DNA of 64,000 nt from Leucobacter weissii (GCF_017565745.1 NZ_JAGDYM010000002.1:22724-86723), one strand, 5' to 3'; counted from the stretch's first letter, positions 25,458 to 34,887 are shown. Made by a program: numbers and translations. Notes: a model not told the origin generated them from the letters alone.

Positions 25458-26801
25458 TCAGGGGAGCAACCGCGTTGGTCCCCTGAACAGGTACGTGACC
25501 TCCCGGATCGACGACTGCTTCAGCAACAGCATGAGCACGCGGCCCAGCCCCATCCCGAACCCGCCGTGCGGCGGAACGCCGTAGCGGAAGAAGTCGAGGT
25601 AGAAGCCGAGTTCCGCCGGCTCCAGGCCCTTCTCGCGAGCCTGCGCCTCGAGCACATCCACCCGGTGCTCGCGCTGCGCTCCCGTCGAGATCTCGACGCC
25701 CCGGTAGATGAGGTCGTAGCTCTTGGTCAGCGCCGGGTCGCCCTCGTGCCGCATGTGGTAGAACGGGCGGATCGAGGCGTCGTAGTCGGTGAGGAACACG
25801 AAGTCGTGGCTCAGCTCCTCGTCGACGTACGCCGCGATTCGACGCTCGCCCTCGGGATCCATGTCGGCGTCGGCGCGAGGCACCTCGTAGCCGCGATCCT
25901 TGACGATCTGCTTCGCCTCGGCCAGGGGGATGCGCGGGAACGGACGGGTCGGCACCTCGACCTCGAGGCCGAAGAGCTTCTGGATCGCCTCGCCGTGCTG
26001 CTCCTTGACTGCGGTGAGGCCGGCGACGATCAGTTCCTCGTGCAGCGCCATCACGTCTTCGTGCGAGTCGATCCAGCTGAACTCGGTGTCGACCGAGGTG
26101 AACTCGGTGGCGTGCCGCGAGGTGAAGGACGGGTCGGCGCGGAACGCCGGGGCGATCTCGAAGACGCCGCCGAAGCCGGCCGACTGCGCCATCTGCTTGT
26201 AGAACTGGGGGCTCTGCGCGAGGTAGGCGGTGCCCTCGAAGTAGTCGACCTCGAACAGTTCGGCGCGCGACTCCGACGCCGAGGCCATGAGCTTGGGGGT
26301 GTGGATCTCGATGAAGTCGCGGTCGATCCACACCTGCCGCAGCGCGTGCTCGAAGGTGGTCTGCACGCGGAACACGAGGTTCTGCTCGGGGCGGCGCAGG
26401 TCGAGGAAGCGCCAGTCGAGGCGCACGTCGATGCCGGAGTCGTTGGCGACGGGGTTGTCGGGCAGCGCGCTCGTGACGACCTCGAGCCGGTCGATCTGGA
26501 TCTCGACCCCGCCGAGCTTGACCCGCTCGTTGTGCTGCAGCTCTCCGGTCACCGTGACGAAGGTGCCGAGCGTGAGCTCGGCGATCGCGGAGGTGCGCTC
26601 GAGCAGGATCTCGCTGCGCGGGTTGTCGGCGTCGGGCTCGCGCAGCACGCCGCCGTTCACCAGTTGCACGGCCCCGCTCTCGTCGCGCAGCACGACGAAC
26701 TGCACGAACTTCTGGTCGCGAACCTTCTCGACCCATCCGGCGACGCGCACCGGGCCGTCTTCGCGGGCGGCGAGATCCTTGATCAACACACGTTCAGTCA
26801 C
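25458..26801 (-). CDS. aspS: Aspartyl-tRNA synthetase, archaeal/eukaryotic type
   Basis: A 447-residue class IIb synthetase that charges tRNA with aspartate. It has an N-terminal OB-fold anticodon-binding domain, motif 2 around FRADPSFTSRHATEF and motif 3 around GGFGMGLGRVLML. It lacks the GAD insertion domain of the usual bacterial AspRS (about 590 residues), so it belongs to the archaeal-type group. Many of those are non-discriminating and also make Asp-tRNA-Asn for GatCAB; I cannot decide this here. GTG start with TAGACT six bases upstream. Confidence 0.93.
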   Translation of the reverse strand: MTERVLIKDLAAREDGPVRVAGWVEKVRDQKFVQFVVLRDESGAVQLVNGGVLREPDADNPRSEILLERTSAIAELTLGTFVTVTGELQHNERVKLGGVEIQIDRLEVVTSALPDNPVANDSGIDVRLDWRFLDLRRPEQNLVFRVQTTFEHALRQVWIDRDFIEIHTPKLMASASESRAELFEVDYFEGTAYLAQSPQFYKQMAQSAGFGGVFEIAPAFRADPSFTSRHATEFTSVDTEFSWIDSHEDVMALHEELIVAGLTAVKEQHGEAIQKLFGLEVEVPTRPFPRIPLAEAKQIVKDRGYEVPRADADMDPEGERRIAAYVDEELSHDFVFLTDYDASIRPFYHMRHEGDPALTKSYDLIYRGVEISTGAQREHRVDVLEAQAREKGLEPAELGFYLDFFRYGVPPHGGFGMGLGRVLMLLLKQSSIREVTYLFRGPTRLLP

Positions 26802-26807
26802 CCCGCC

Positions 26808-26813
26808 AGTCTA
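26808..26813 (-). promoter_or_regulatory. -10 box of a probable leaderless aspS transcript
   Basis: TAGACT on the minus strand lies six bases before the GTG start, with no ribosome binding site between. Confidence 0.45.
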
Positions 26814-26850
26814 GTAGTGCGGCGCGCCTCATGAGCGACCGTGAGACGGG

Positions 26851-26883
26851 GTCGCGGTGCCGGGGCGCCCCCGGCACCGCGAC
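26851..26883. terminator. 15-bp hairpin terminator of the second ABC operon
   Basis: GTCGCGGTGCCGGGG (26851-26865) and its exact complement (26869-26883) with a three-base loop lie four bases after the stop of the LLM monooxygenase gene. Confidence 0.75.
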
Positions 26884-26886
26884 GCG

Positions 26887-27921
26887 TCAGCCCGCCCGGG
26901 AGCCCTCCTGATCCCAGGCCGCACGAGCGACGGGACCGATGAGCAGTTCGAGCGAACGCAGGGTGTCCTGGTGCGGCGGATCGATCAGCTGCACCTGCGC
27001 CGCGAGTTCGGTGGAGCGCGCCAGAGCGGTGTCGGCCAGCAACTGCTCGGCGACCTCGTCCGGCGTGCCGATGACGGCGTGCCCCTCCTTCCAGATCCGT
27101 TCGCGCGTCAGCTCGGTGCCCTCGGGCACGAACTCCTTGCCGCCGGCCCAGCGCGCGAGCGCCCGGTGCGAGGACTCCACGAGCCGTTCCCGATGCTCCT
27201 CCTCGAAGACCAGCACCGTGCGAGAGACCGCGATGTCCGGTTCGGCGTCGTGCCCGGTGCGCGAGCGGTACTCGGCGAGTCCCTCTTCGTAGGCGTCGAT
27301 GATCGGGTTCTGGTAGTCGGCGAGCGTGCGCAGATCATCGGCGGAGCTGCGCGGCTGCCAGCAGGAGAGGAAGAGCCCGTCGCCATCGGAGCCGGCCCGG
27401 AAGCTGCTCGCGGGGTCGAGGCAGGCGCGGGACATCCGCCGCGTCAGCTCGCGCCCGGGCGGGAACATCCGCTGTCCCCGGCTGCCCAGCGCCTCCCCGC
27501 GCAGCGCCTCGCGGAAGCGCTGCAGCGAACGGGCCCCGATGGCCTTGCGATCATCGAACGAGAGCCCGAACGGCTCCAGGCTGACGACGGTCCCGCCCAT
27601 CGAGTATCCGATGCGCAGCCGGTCGCCCGAGAGGTGGTTGACCACCGAGGCGTCCTCCGCCGCCCGGATCGGATTCTCGTGCGAGAGCGTGATCACGCTC
27701 GTGCCGAGCCGGATCCGGCCGGTCAGCTGCGTGGCCGCGGAGAGCAGGATCAGCGGCGAGGGCAGGCCGCCCCCGCTGTCGCCGCTGAAATGGATCGACG
27801 ACACCCAGGCCGTGTCGAAGCCCAGTTCATCGGCGCGCACGATCTCGCGCAGCGTGTGCCCGTAGCGCTCCGCGGGCGGCAGGAACTGATCCTGCACCTG
27901 CGAGAAGAAGCTGATCCTCAT
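26887..27921 (-). CDS. LLM-class flavin-dependent monooxygenase
   Basis: A 344-residue luciferase-like (alpha/beta)8 barrel protein. The family segment TGRIRLGTSVITLSHENPIR is present, as is the C-terminal GTPDEVAEQLL. Such enzymes use FMNH2 or F420 to oxidise or cleave sulfonates, amines or similar compounds. It is the last gene of a peptide-type ABC import operon, 22 bases after the binding-protein gene, so it probably acts on the imported compound. GGAGGAA precedes the ATG. It is a paralogue of the enzyme at 33174-34208. Confidence 0.9.
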   Translation of the reverse strand: MRISFFSQVQDQFLPPAERYGHTLREIVRADELGFDTAWVSSIHFSGDSGGGLPSPLILLSAATQLTGRIRLGTSVITLSHENPIRAAEDASVVNHLSGDRLRIGYSMGGTVVSLEPFGLSFDDRKAIGARSLQRFREALRGEALGSRGQRMFPPGRELTRRMSRACLDPASSFRAGSDGDGLFLSCWQPRSSADDLRTLADYQNPIIDAYEEGLAEYRSRTGHDAEPDIAVSRTVLVFEEEHRERLVESSHRALARWAGGKEFVPEGTELTRERIWKEGHAVIGTPDEVAEQLLADTALARSTELAAQVQLIDPPHQDTLRSLELLIGPVARAAWDQEGSRAG

Positions 27922-27943
27922 CGAGTTCCTCCGTTCGCCGGGG

Positions 27944-29563
27944 TCAGGCCGTGGCGGCGTAGAACAGCGGCCGGGACTCGGCGTTGTAGATGATCCCGCT
28001 GACGCCTTCGCGCAGTCCGTACACCTGCGGGACCGCGGTGAGCGGGAGCAGCAGGTTCTCGTCGACGATGAGGCGCTGGGCCTCCTCCAGGGTCGCCGTG
28101 CGCTCCGCCTCGACGCTCTGCCCGCGCTGTTCGTTGAGCAGGGCGTAGAGCTCGTTGCCCGGCTGCAGGCCGAACGAGTTCGATGCGCCGGGCTCGCCCG
28201 CCTCCGAACCCGAGACCTTGCCGTAGAGCACGTTGCCGTCGAGATCGGTCGTGTTCGACATGAGCGCCTGGAAGCCGCCGTTCTGGAGGACGTCGCCCAC
28301 CTCGCCGGTCGCGATGAGGTCGACCACCTCGAGGCCGACGCCGATCTCGGCGAACTGGCTCTGGACCAGCTGGACCAGGGCGTTCGTGTAGCTGTAGGGG
28401 CTGACCGTGTCGAGCGTGAGCTGGAGCGGGGTCCCGTCCTTCTCCCGCACGCCGTCCGCGGTCTCGGTCCAGCCCGCCTCATCGAGCACCGACTTGGCCC
28501 GCGCGACGTCCGCCGTGAACTCCTCCTCGAACGGGACGTACTGCACCAGGCTCTCGGTGAGCAGCCCGTAGGCCGGGGCGACGGCGCCGTTGAAGATGCC
28601 CTCGGAGATCGTCGTGCGGTCGATGGCGAGGTTCAGCGCCTCGCGGACCGCGGGATCCTGCAGCACGGGGTCGTCGGTGTTGAGCGCGATCGAGGTGGGG
28701 ATGCCCGGCACGGTCGCGATCTCGATGCTGCCGCCGGCGCTCTCCACCGTCGTGGCGTCGTCCACGGTGAGACCTTGGGCGATGTCCGCCTGTCCGGCGC
28801 TCAGGGACTGCGCCCGGGTCGACGAGTCGCTCACGAACTCGAAGCGCAGCTCCTTGATCGCGGCGGCCCCGGTGCGACCGGCCCACTCCGGCGCCCAGTC
28901 GTAGTCGTCGCGCGCCGCCAGCTCGACGAACTGGTTCGCCGCGTAGTCGTCGATCACGAAGGGGCCGGTGCCCACGACGCCCTCGCTGCTGCGCTCCTCG
29001 GGCGCCAGCTCCCAGGTCTGCGGCGAGAGGATCCCGAGATAGGTGCTGGCCGTGTAGGTCAGGAAGGGGGCGTTCGGCTCGGAGAAGGTCAGCTGCACCT
29101 CCTGCGGCCCGGTGGCCTCGACGCTCTCGAGGCCGGCCAGGTAGTTCGCCCGAACCGCGGCGGCCCCGAGCTCGAGGGCGCCCTCGAAGTTGCGCTTCAC
29201 GGCTTCGGCGTCGAGCGCCTCGCCGTCGCTGAAGGTGACGCCCTCGCGGAGCTGGAAGGTGAACACCCGGCTGTCGTCGCTGACCTCCCACGCCGTGGCG
29301 AGGGAGGGCTCGAGCTCTCGGGACTCCGGGTTGAGGTAGGTGAGGGAGTCGACCACGTTGGCCAGGTAGGCGATCGAGGCGGGCTGATCCGTCTGGTAGG
29401 GGTCCAGGGGAGCGCCCTCGACCAGCTCGACCTGCACGGTGACCGACTCGGCGGTCTCACCGGTCCCCTCGGCACCGGGATCCCCTCCGGTGCAGGCGGT
29501 GAGCGCGAGCAACACGGAGAGCGCTCCGGCGGTGAGCGCGGAGCGACGGATGGTTCTAGACAC
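27944..29563 (-). CDS. Peptide-type ABC substrate-binding lipoprotein
   Basis: A 539-residue SBP_bac_5 family protein. The lipobox LLALTAC places lipidated Cys at residue 24. The mature domain shows FQLREGVTFSDGEALDAE, a family signature. It overlaps the ATPase gene by 8 bases. Because an LLM monooxygenase follows, its ligand may be an organosulfur or amine compound rather than a peptide. Confidence 0.9.
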   Translation of the reverse strand: MSRTIRRSALTAGALSVLLALTACTGGDPGAEGTGETAESVTVQVELVEGAPLDPYQTDQPASIAYLANVVDSLTYLNPESRELEPSLATAWEVSDDSRVFTFQLREGVTFSDGEALDAEAVKRNFEGALELGAAAVRANYLAGLESVEATGPQEVQLTFSEPNAPFLTYTASTYLGILSPQTWELAPEERSSEGVVGTGPFVIDDYAANQFVELAARDDYDWAPEWAGRTGAAAIKELRFEFVSDSSTRAQSLSAGQADIAQGLTVDDATTVESAGGSIEIATVPGIPTSIALNTDDPVLQDPAVREALNLAIDRTTISEGIFNGAVAPAYGLLTESLVQYVPFEEEFTADVARAKSVLDEAGWTETADGVREKDGTPLQLTLDTVSPYSYTNALVQLVQSQFAEIGVGLEVVDLIATGEVGDVLQNGGFQALMSNTTDLDGNVLYGKVSGSEAGEPGASNSFGLQPGNELYALLNEQRGQSVEAERTATLEEAQRLIVDENLLLPLTAVPQVYGLREGVSGIIYNAESRPLFYAATA

Positions 29564-31070
29564 GGAAGTTCCTTTCGATCGGGTGGGAGTCGCCCGCCTC
29601 TGCGGATGAGAGGCGGAGGCAGTGGTCGAGATAGGCGGCGATCTCCTGCTCGCGGTGGGTGATCAGGAGGAAGGCTGAGCCGCGCGTCCGAGCGTGTTCG
29701 CGGAGCATCTCGAGAACACGCCGACGGTTGCGGTCGTCGAGGCCCGAGAGCGACTCGTCGAGGACGGTCAGCGGTGCGCCGAAGAGCAGGGCCCGCGCGA
29801 TGGACACGCGTTGCAGTTGCCCCCCCGAGAGCTGCGCGGCCCGAAGGCCGGCGAGCGCCGGCCCCAGATCGAGTCGCGCCATGATCTCCTCGGGACGGGA
29901 CCGCGCAGCGTCGGCGTCCTCGCCGCGGAGGCGCCGCCCGCGGCGCTCGGCCTCGCGCAGGATGTGCGACACGCGGGAGCGCGGGTCGACGCACGAGCGG
30001 GCGTCCTGGTGCACGTAGAAGCCGACCCGGCGGCGCTCCGGGCCGCGGGGCGGCACGCGCTCGGAGAACGAGGCCCCGGGATACGAGACGCTCCCCGAGT
30101 CGAACGATTCGAGACCGCACAGGATCCGGGCCAGCGTCGACTTCCCCGATCCGGAGGGGCCCGTGAGTCCGACGACCGTGCCGGGCTCGATACGCAGGTC
30201 GACGCCGTCGAGCACGCTGCCGCCGGAGGGGTAGGATTTCGCGACGCCGGTCGTCGCGACGGCCGGGACGACCGTGCCGGACTGGTCCGTCCGTCGGCTC
30301 GGCGGTTCGGGTGCGGCCGCCGGAGGGCGCGTCTCCGCGTCGTCGGCGTCCCGGCGCGGCGCGTAGGCGTCGAGCTCGAGCACGCGCGTCGTGATGGCGG
30401 CGAAGTCCTCCCGGTCGTGCGTGACCACCAGCAGCGCGGGCGAGAGCTGCTGCTGCAGCCGTTGAAAAGCCGAGAGCACCAGTTCCCTCGCGGCTCCGTC
30501 GAGCGCGCTGGTCGGCTCGTCGGCCAGGATCACCTCGGGGGCGTGCACGAGCGCCTGCGCGATGAGCACGCGCTGCAGCTGTCCGCCCGACAGCTGCTGG
30601 GGCAGCGCGTCGAGGACGCGCTCGGGGTCGTCGAAGCGCAGCGAGCGGAGCGCCTCCGCGAGTCCGTCCCGCAGCTGCGCCGCCGGCGCCGAACCGCTGT
30701 CGCGGAGCAGCCGGGCGCTCTGCCGCCAGACGCTGAGGTTCGGGCTGAACGCCGTGAAGGGGTTCTGCGGGATCAGCATGGTGCGTCGGCGCAGGGCGCG
30801 GAGTTCCCGAGCCTTCGCACGCGAGAGATCCGTGCCCAGCAGCTCGATCCTGCCGGTGGAGGCGAAGGCCGCCGGCAGCGCGCCCAGGGCGGCGCGGAGC
30901 AGCGTGCTCTTGCCCAGGCCGGACGGGCCCGTGATCGCCACGCACGCTCCCGAGTCCACGCGCAAGTCGAGGCCCGCGAAGAGGGTCTGCTCCGCCTCCG
31001 CCTCGCCCGCCCGACGGTGCCGCGTGAGCGCGTAGTCCTCGATCACGATCCGCGAGCCCGGTTCAGACAT
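29556..31070 (-). CDS. Fused double ATPase of a peptide-type ABC importer
   Basis: A 504-residue protein with two nucleotide-binding domains: GPSGLGKST with LSGGQLQR and ILADEPTSALD, then GPSGSGKST with LSGGQLQR and VLDESLSGLD. The first Walker A has Leu where Ser is usual, which should not harm function. The linker (about residues 235-265) is rich in Pro and Ala. It is shorter than the fused ATPase at 10958-12934 and lacks the DppD/F C-terminal extensions. Confidence 0.88.
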   Translation of the reverse strand: MSEPGSRIVIEDYALTRHRRAGEAEAEQTLFAGLDLRVDSGACVAITGPSGLGKSTLLRAALGALPAAFASTGRIELLGTDLSRAKARELRALRRRTMLIPQNPFTAFSPNLSVWRQSARLLRDSGSAPAAQLRDGLAEALRSLRFDDPERVLDALPQQLSGGQLQRVLIAQALVHAPEVILADEPTSALDGAARELVLSAFQRLQQQLSPALLVVTHDREDFAAITTRVLELDAYAPRRDADDAETRPPAAAPEPPSRRTDQSGTVVPAVATTGVAKSYPSGGSVLDGVDLRIEPGTVVGLTGPSGSGKSTLARILCGLESFDSGSVSYPGASFSERVPPRGPERRRVGFYVHQDARSCVDPRSRVSHILREAERRGRRLRGEDADAARSRPEEIMARLDLGPALAGLRAAQLSGGQLQRVSIARALLFGAPLTVLDESLSGLDDRNRRRVLEMLREHARTRGSAFLLITHREQEIAAYLDHCLRLSSAEAGDSHPIERNFRV

Positions 31071-31914
31071 GCTGCCCCCGCTCCTCGAGCGACTGCCCCA
31101 CGACCGCGAGGGCGACGAGGATCGCGCAGAGCACGGCTCCCGGCAGCGCCGAGATCCACCAGGCCTGGGTGATGTACTGACGGCCCTCGGCGATGATCGA
31201 ACCGATCTCCGGCGTCGGCAGCGGCGCCCCGAGGCCGAGGAAGCCGAGTGCGGCGAGGCCGAGCACCGCCTCGCCCAGCAGGGCCGGGGCGAGCGAGAGC
31301 GCGGGCCAGAGCGCGTTCGGCAGCACATGCCTGACCATGGTGCTGAGACGCGACGCGCCCATCTGACGATCGACGTCGACGTAGGCGGATCCGAGCACCT
31401 CGGGCACCGTGCGGTAGAGGACGTAGGCGATCCTCGGGGCGAGCGCGATCCCGACGGCGATCGACGCGTTGAGCGTGCCGAATCCGAGCGCGGCGACGAT
31501 CACCATGGGCAGCACGATGCCCGGGATCGACTGCAGCACGTCGAGGCAGCGGAACACGACCGCGCGAACGGCGGCTCCGCCGAGCCCGGAGACGGTGCCC
31601 AGGGCGACGCCGAGAGCGTATCCGAGCAGCAGGGCGGCGGTCGAGCCCAGGAACGTCTCGCGCACGCCGAGGAGCGTTCGACTCAGCACGTCTCGGCCGA
31701 GGTAGTCGGTGCCGAACCAGTGCCCGCCGCCGGGCGGGAGGAACTTCTGCGTGAGGTCGACGGTGAGCGGATCCGCGAGCGGCACGCCGGGGAGCAGCAT
31801 GCCGGAGAAGGAGACCCACACCAGATAGGCGAGCGCGACCACGAGGGCGAGCAGAGCGGTCTGCTGCGGCGCCCGGATCGCCCGGGTCGCGGTCGTTCCG
31901 GCGGTGACGCTCAT
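31063..31914 (-). CDS. Peptide-type ABC permease, DppC/OppC family
   Basis: A 283-residue membrane protein with HWFGTDYLGRDVLSR near residue 65, an EAA loop around VDVDRQMGASRLSTMVRHVL and five or six helices. It overlaps the DppB-like gene as ATGA and the ATPase gene by 8 bases. Confidence 0.9.
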   Translation of the reverse strand: MSVTAGTTATRAIRAPQQTALLALVVALAYLVWVSFSGMLLPGVPLADPLTVDLTQKFLPPGGGHWFGTDYLGRDVLSRTLLGVRETFLGSTAALLLGYALGVALGTVSGLGGAAVRAVVFRCLDVLQSIPGIVLPMVIVAALGFGTLNASIAVGIALAPRIAYVLYRTVPEVLGSAYVDVDRQMGASRLSTMVRHVLPNALWPALSLAPALLGEAVLGLAALGFLGLGAPLPTPEIGSIIAEGRQYITQAWWISALPGAVLCAILVALAVVGQSLEERGQHV

Positions 31915-32915
31915 CGCGCGGCTCCCGTTCGCTCGCCTCGCGGCTGCAGGCGCGCCACCACGAGATCGGTCGCCGAGATCACGAGGACGAACGCGACCGC
32001 CACCAGCACGGTGATCACCTGGATGTAGGGCAGGTCGTTCGTCATGATCGAGGTCTGCAGCAGGCGCCCGATACCGGGGCGCGAGAACACCACCTCCGTC
32101 TCGATCGCGCCGCTGATCAGCGTCGCCGCCGCGATGCCGAGCTGGGTCACGAAGGGGGCCGCGGCTCCCCGGAGCACGAAGCCGAAGAAGACCTGCCGGT
32201 TCGAGAGGCCGCGGAGTCGCGCGCCCGAGGCGTAGTCCCTCTGCCACTCGGCGCTCAGGCTGCGGATCAGCACGCGGGACATCGCCCCCGTGCCGAACAT
32301 CGCGATCGCGATGGCGGGGAGCACGAGGGAGTGTGCGCCGTCGTCGCCCAGGGCCGGGAACCAGCCGAGCTGGAACGAGAAGATCTGGATGAGGATGATG
32401 CCCACCCAGAAGGTCGGCATCGAGACCCCCAGAATGCTGATCGCGCTCGCCAGGCGGCGCCCGAACCGGTGGCGCGTGGTGGTCACGTAGTAGCCGAGGA
32501 GCAGGCAGGCCGCGGAGATGAGCAGGAGGGCCGCGGCGGCGAGCGTCGCGGTGCTGCCGAGCGCGGCGAAGACCGTCTCGGCGACGTCGGCCCCGGTCGA
32601 CCAGGAGCGTCCCCACTGGAGGGTGATCAGCCGCAGCAGCTGAGTGAGGTACTGGACGACGAGGGGTTCGTCGAGGCCGTACTGGTGGCGCAGCTCGGCG
32701 ACCTGCTCGTCGGTGAGCAGGTTGCTCGCGGTCAGTCGCGCCGTGGCGGCGTCGCCGGGCAGCAGGCGCATGAGGAAGAAGGTGAGCGTGAAGGCCGCCC
32801 ATGCGACGAACAGCAGTCGCCCGGCGAGTCGCAGCGCGCCAGCGCCGCGGAATCCGGGTGCGCCCCAGCCGCGGCGGAGCGTCGGTGAACCGACGCCGGT
32901 GCGAAGCGGGCGCAT
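31911..32915 (-). CDS. Peptide-type ABC permease, DppB/OppB family
   Basis: A 334-residue membrane protein and first gene of the operon. An N-terminal helix is followed by RLLPGDAA, then a six-helix core with an EAA loop (RDYASGARLRGLSNRQV). The first about 25 residues are basic and may be a mis-assigned extension, because no strong ribosome binding site is seen at this ATG. Confidence 0.88.
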   Translation of the reverse strand: MRPLRTGVGSPTLRRGWGAPGFRGAGALRLAGRLLFVAWAAFTLTFFLMRLLPGDAATARLTASNLLTDEQVAELRHQYGLDEPLVVQYLTQLLRLITLQWGRSWSTGADVAETVFAALGSTATLAAAALLLISAACLLLGYYVTTTRHRFGRRLASAISILGVSMPTFWVGIILIQIFSFQLGWFPALGDDGAHSLVLPAIAIAMFGTGAMSRVLIRSLSAEWQRDYASGARLRGLSNRQVFFGFVLRGAAAPFVTQLGIAAATLISGAIETEVVFSRPGIGRLLQTSIMTNDLPYIQVITVLVAVAFVLVISATDLVVARLQPRGERTGAAR

Positions 32916-33173
32916 GGAACCTCGGTCTTTCTGCTCGGTAGAGCACTATGCAACATAACGGCTGGGGCCCTCGGAGCGGGCGTCGAGGGTCACAGAAGGT
33001 AACAGTCGGAGGCGGGCCGGCGACCCTTCCCGCGCCGGGCGGCTCCTCCGCTGCCGCCCGGCGGGCCGATCCCGTAATAGGGGGTCACGGTTCTCCGGCC
33101 TCCCCGCCCCGGGTCTACAATTTTCCGGGCACGCCCTCACTCGTCACCGCCACTCTCACAGGAGTCCCCAGTC
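32916..33173. promoter_or_regulatory. Divergent promoter region between the ABC operon and the second LLM gene
   Basis: TACAAT at 33116-33121 is a candidate -10 for the plus-strand LLM gene. TATGTT about 40 bases before the dppB-like ATG is a candidate for the minus operon. Between them CGCCGGGCGGC (33033-33043) pairs perfectly with 33053-33063 around a nine-base loop, a possible operator or attenuator shared by both units. Confidence 0.4.
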
Positions 33174-34208
33174 ATGGTCAGTTCCCCGGCCTCCCCGCGC
33201 CCGCTGCGGCACCTCGGCTTCATCCATCTGGTGCCGTTCGACCGGGAGGCCCCCGCGCAGGGCCTGGCCGACGGCATCGAGCTGTTCCGCTTCGCCGAGG
33301 AGCTCGGCCTCGACAGCGGGTGGGTGCGCACCCGCCATCTGCAGTACGGCCTGCCCTCGCCGGCCGCGCTGCTCTCCGCGGCGGCGCAGCACACCGAGCG
33401 GATCGGCCTGGGCACGGCGGTGATCCCGGTCGGCCACGAGAACCCGTTCCGGCTCGCGGAGGATCTCGCCACCGCCGATGTGCTCTCCGGCGGGCGCCTG
33501 CTGCCCGGCCTGAGCGTGCACCCGCCGGCCTACGAGCCGGAGGTGAACGATATCGTCCACGACACCGGGTGGCGCGAGGAGGACTACGGCTACGGGCGGA
33601 TCGAGCGGCTGCGCGGGCTGCTGGCCGGCGACCCGGTGCGCGAGGTGCCGCCCTACAACGGGATCGGCGGCGACTTCGACTCCGAGCGGGTCGAGCCGTA
33701 CAGCGCGGGCCTCTCGGAGCGTCTCTGGTACGGCGGCGGATCGCTCCGCTCGGCCGAGTGGGCGGGATCCGCGGGCCTCAACTGGCTCGTGAGCAACATC
33801 AGCACGACCGAGAACGGGATCCGCGACTTCTCGTCGGCGCAGCGGGCGCAGATCGACGCCTTCCGCGCCGCCCACCCCGAGGGCGAGGGCGCCCGCGCCT
33901 CGGTCGCGCGCGTGATCGTGCCGACCGACGGCGCGACGCCCGAGCAGGTGCGCAAGTATCGGGAGTACGCCGAGGCGCGCACCCCGCGGACGAGGCAGGT
34001 GCACGGCAGGAACACGATCATCGCCCTGGACGTGCTCGGCTCGCTCGATGAGATCGTGGAGTTCATCCGCGGCGATGTTTCCTTCCAGGCCGCAGACGAC
34101 TACCTCTTCGAGCTGCCCTTCGAGTTCGAGCTCGCCGACTGGAAGCACATGCTCGAGCAGTTGGCGACGCGGATCGGCCCCGCGCTTGGATGGCGGCCAG
34201 CCGCATGA
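33174..34208 (+). CDS. LLM-class flavin-dependent monooxygenase (second paralogue)
   Basis: A 344-residue luciferase-like protein. It shares the LPSPAALLSAAAQHTERIGLG block and the GHENPFR motif with the enzyme at 26887-27921. ACAGGAG precedes the ATG. It is divergent from the ABC operon and probably acts on the same or a related substrate. Its stop TGA at 34206-34208 sits in CCGCATGAGC, a sequence repeated exactly at the start of the next gene. Confidence 0.9.
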   Translation: MVSSPASPRPLRHLGFIHLVPFDREAPAQGLADGIELFRFAEELGLDSGWVRTRHLQYGLPSPAALLSAAAQHTERIGLGTAVIPVGHENPFRLAEDLATADVLSGGRLLPGLSVHPPAYEPEVNDIVHDTGWREEDYGYGRIERLRGLLAGDPVREVPPYNGIGGDFDSERVEPYSAGLSERLWYGGGSLRSAEWAGSAGLNWLVSNISTTENGIRDFSSAQRAQIDAFRAAHPEGEGARASVARVIVPTDGATPEQVRKYREYAEARTPRTRQVHGRNTIIALDVLGSLDEIVEFIRGDVSFQAADDYLFELPFEFELADWKHMLEQLATRIGPALGWRPAA

Positions 34209-34353
34209 GCAAAGCAGCGCTTTGCGCACGTCGAGTTCAGACGAGAACGCATCGCGTTCTCGTGGGAGGCGTGCCGGGGCTTTTGCCCCGGTTGCCGCCG
34301 AGCGCGGTGACGCGCTCGGCCGACGTGCGGGGCACGGAGGAAGCCGCATGAGC
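34199..34353. repeat. Hairpin cluster flanked by 12-bp direct repeats
   Basis: AGCCGCATGAGC occurs at 34199-34210 and again at 34342-34353. Between them are four perfect hairpins: GCAAAGC (34209-34215 with 34219-34225), ACGAGAACGC (34241-34250 with 34254-34263), CCGGGGC (34274-34280 with 34285-34291) and GCCGAGCGCG (34297-34306 with 34311-34320), with loops of 3 or 4 bases. Removing one repeat plus the hairpins would leave the LLM stop and the GNAT start overlapping as ATGA. This suggests an inserted element with a target-site duplication. Confidence 0.7.
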
Positions 34354-34887
34354 CTGGTCATCCGGAAGGCGCGCTCAGACGAGTACGCGGAGATCGACCG
34401 GCTGATCGCCGACGCCTACGCGCACGACTACGGGCCAGGGGATTCTGACGGCGATCCCGTGCGCAGCGCCGAGGTGCGCGCCCGGGACTACGATCTCTGG
34501 GTGGCGGTCGAGGGCGATGCCCTGCTCGGCAGCGTGACGACGCGGCGGCCCGGCGGGCCGGCGCTGCACGAGGACTTCGGGGACGACGAGCTCGATCTGA
34601 GGCTGCTCGGGGTCTCGCCCGATGCCCGGCGCCGGGGCATCGCGGCGTCCCTGATGCGCTTCGTCGTCGACCGGGCGAGGGCTCAGGGGTTCCGCGCGGT
34701 GATCCTGAAGACGCATCCGGATATGGGCGGTGCGCACCGGCTCTACGACCGCCTCGGCTTCGTGCGCGCTCCCGAGCGGGACGGGCTGTGGATCGGCGGC
34801 CGGCGGGTCCTCGACCTCTTGACCTATGCGTATCCGCTCGCGGACGGGGACCGAACGCACGGGAACTCCCAGACGGGTCGATCGTAG
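34348..34887 (+). CDS. GNAT-family N-acetyltransferase
   Basis: A 179-residue acetyltransferase. The acetyl-CoA motif LGVSPDARRRGIAASLM (Q/RxxGxG/A type, here RRRGIA) and the later LYDRLGFVR strand-helix are clear. GGAGG lies 8 bases before the ATG. Likely part of the LLM unit; substrate unknown. Confidence 0.9.
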   Translation: MSLVIRKARSDEYAEIDRLIADAYAHDYGPGDSDGDPVRSAEVRARDYDLWVAVEGDALLGSVTTRRPGGPALHEDFGDDELDLRLLGVSPDARRRGIAASLMRFVVDRARAQGFRAVILKTHPDMGGAHRLYDRLGFVRAPERDGLWIGGRRVLDLLTYAYPLADGDRTHGNSQTGRS

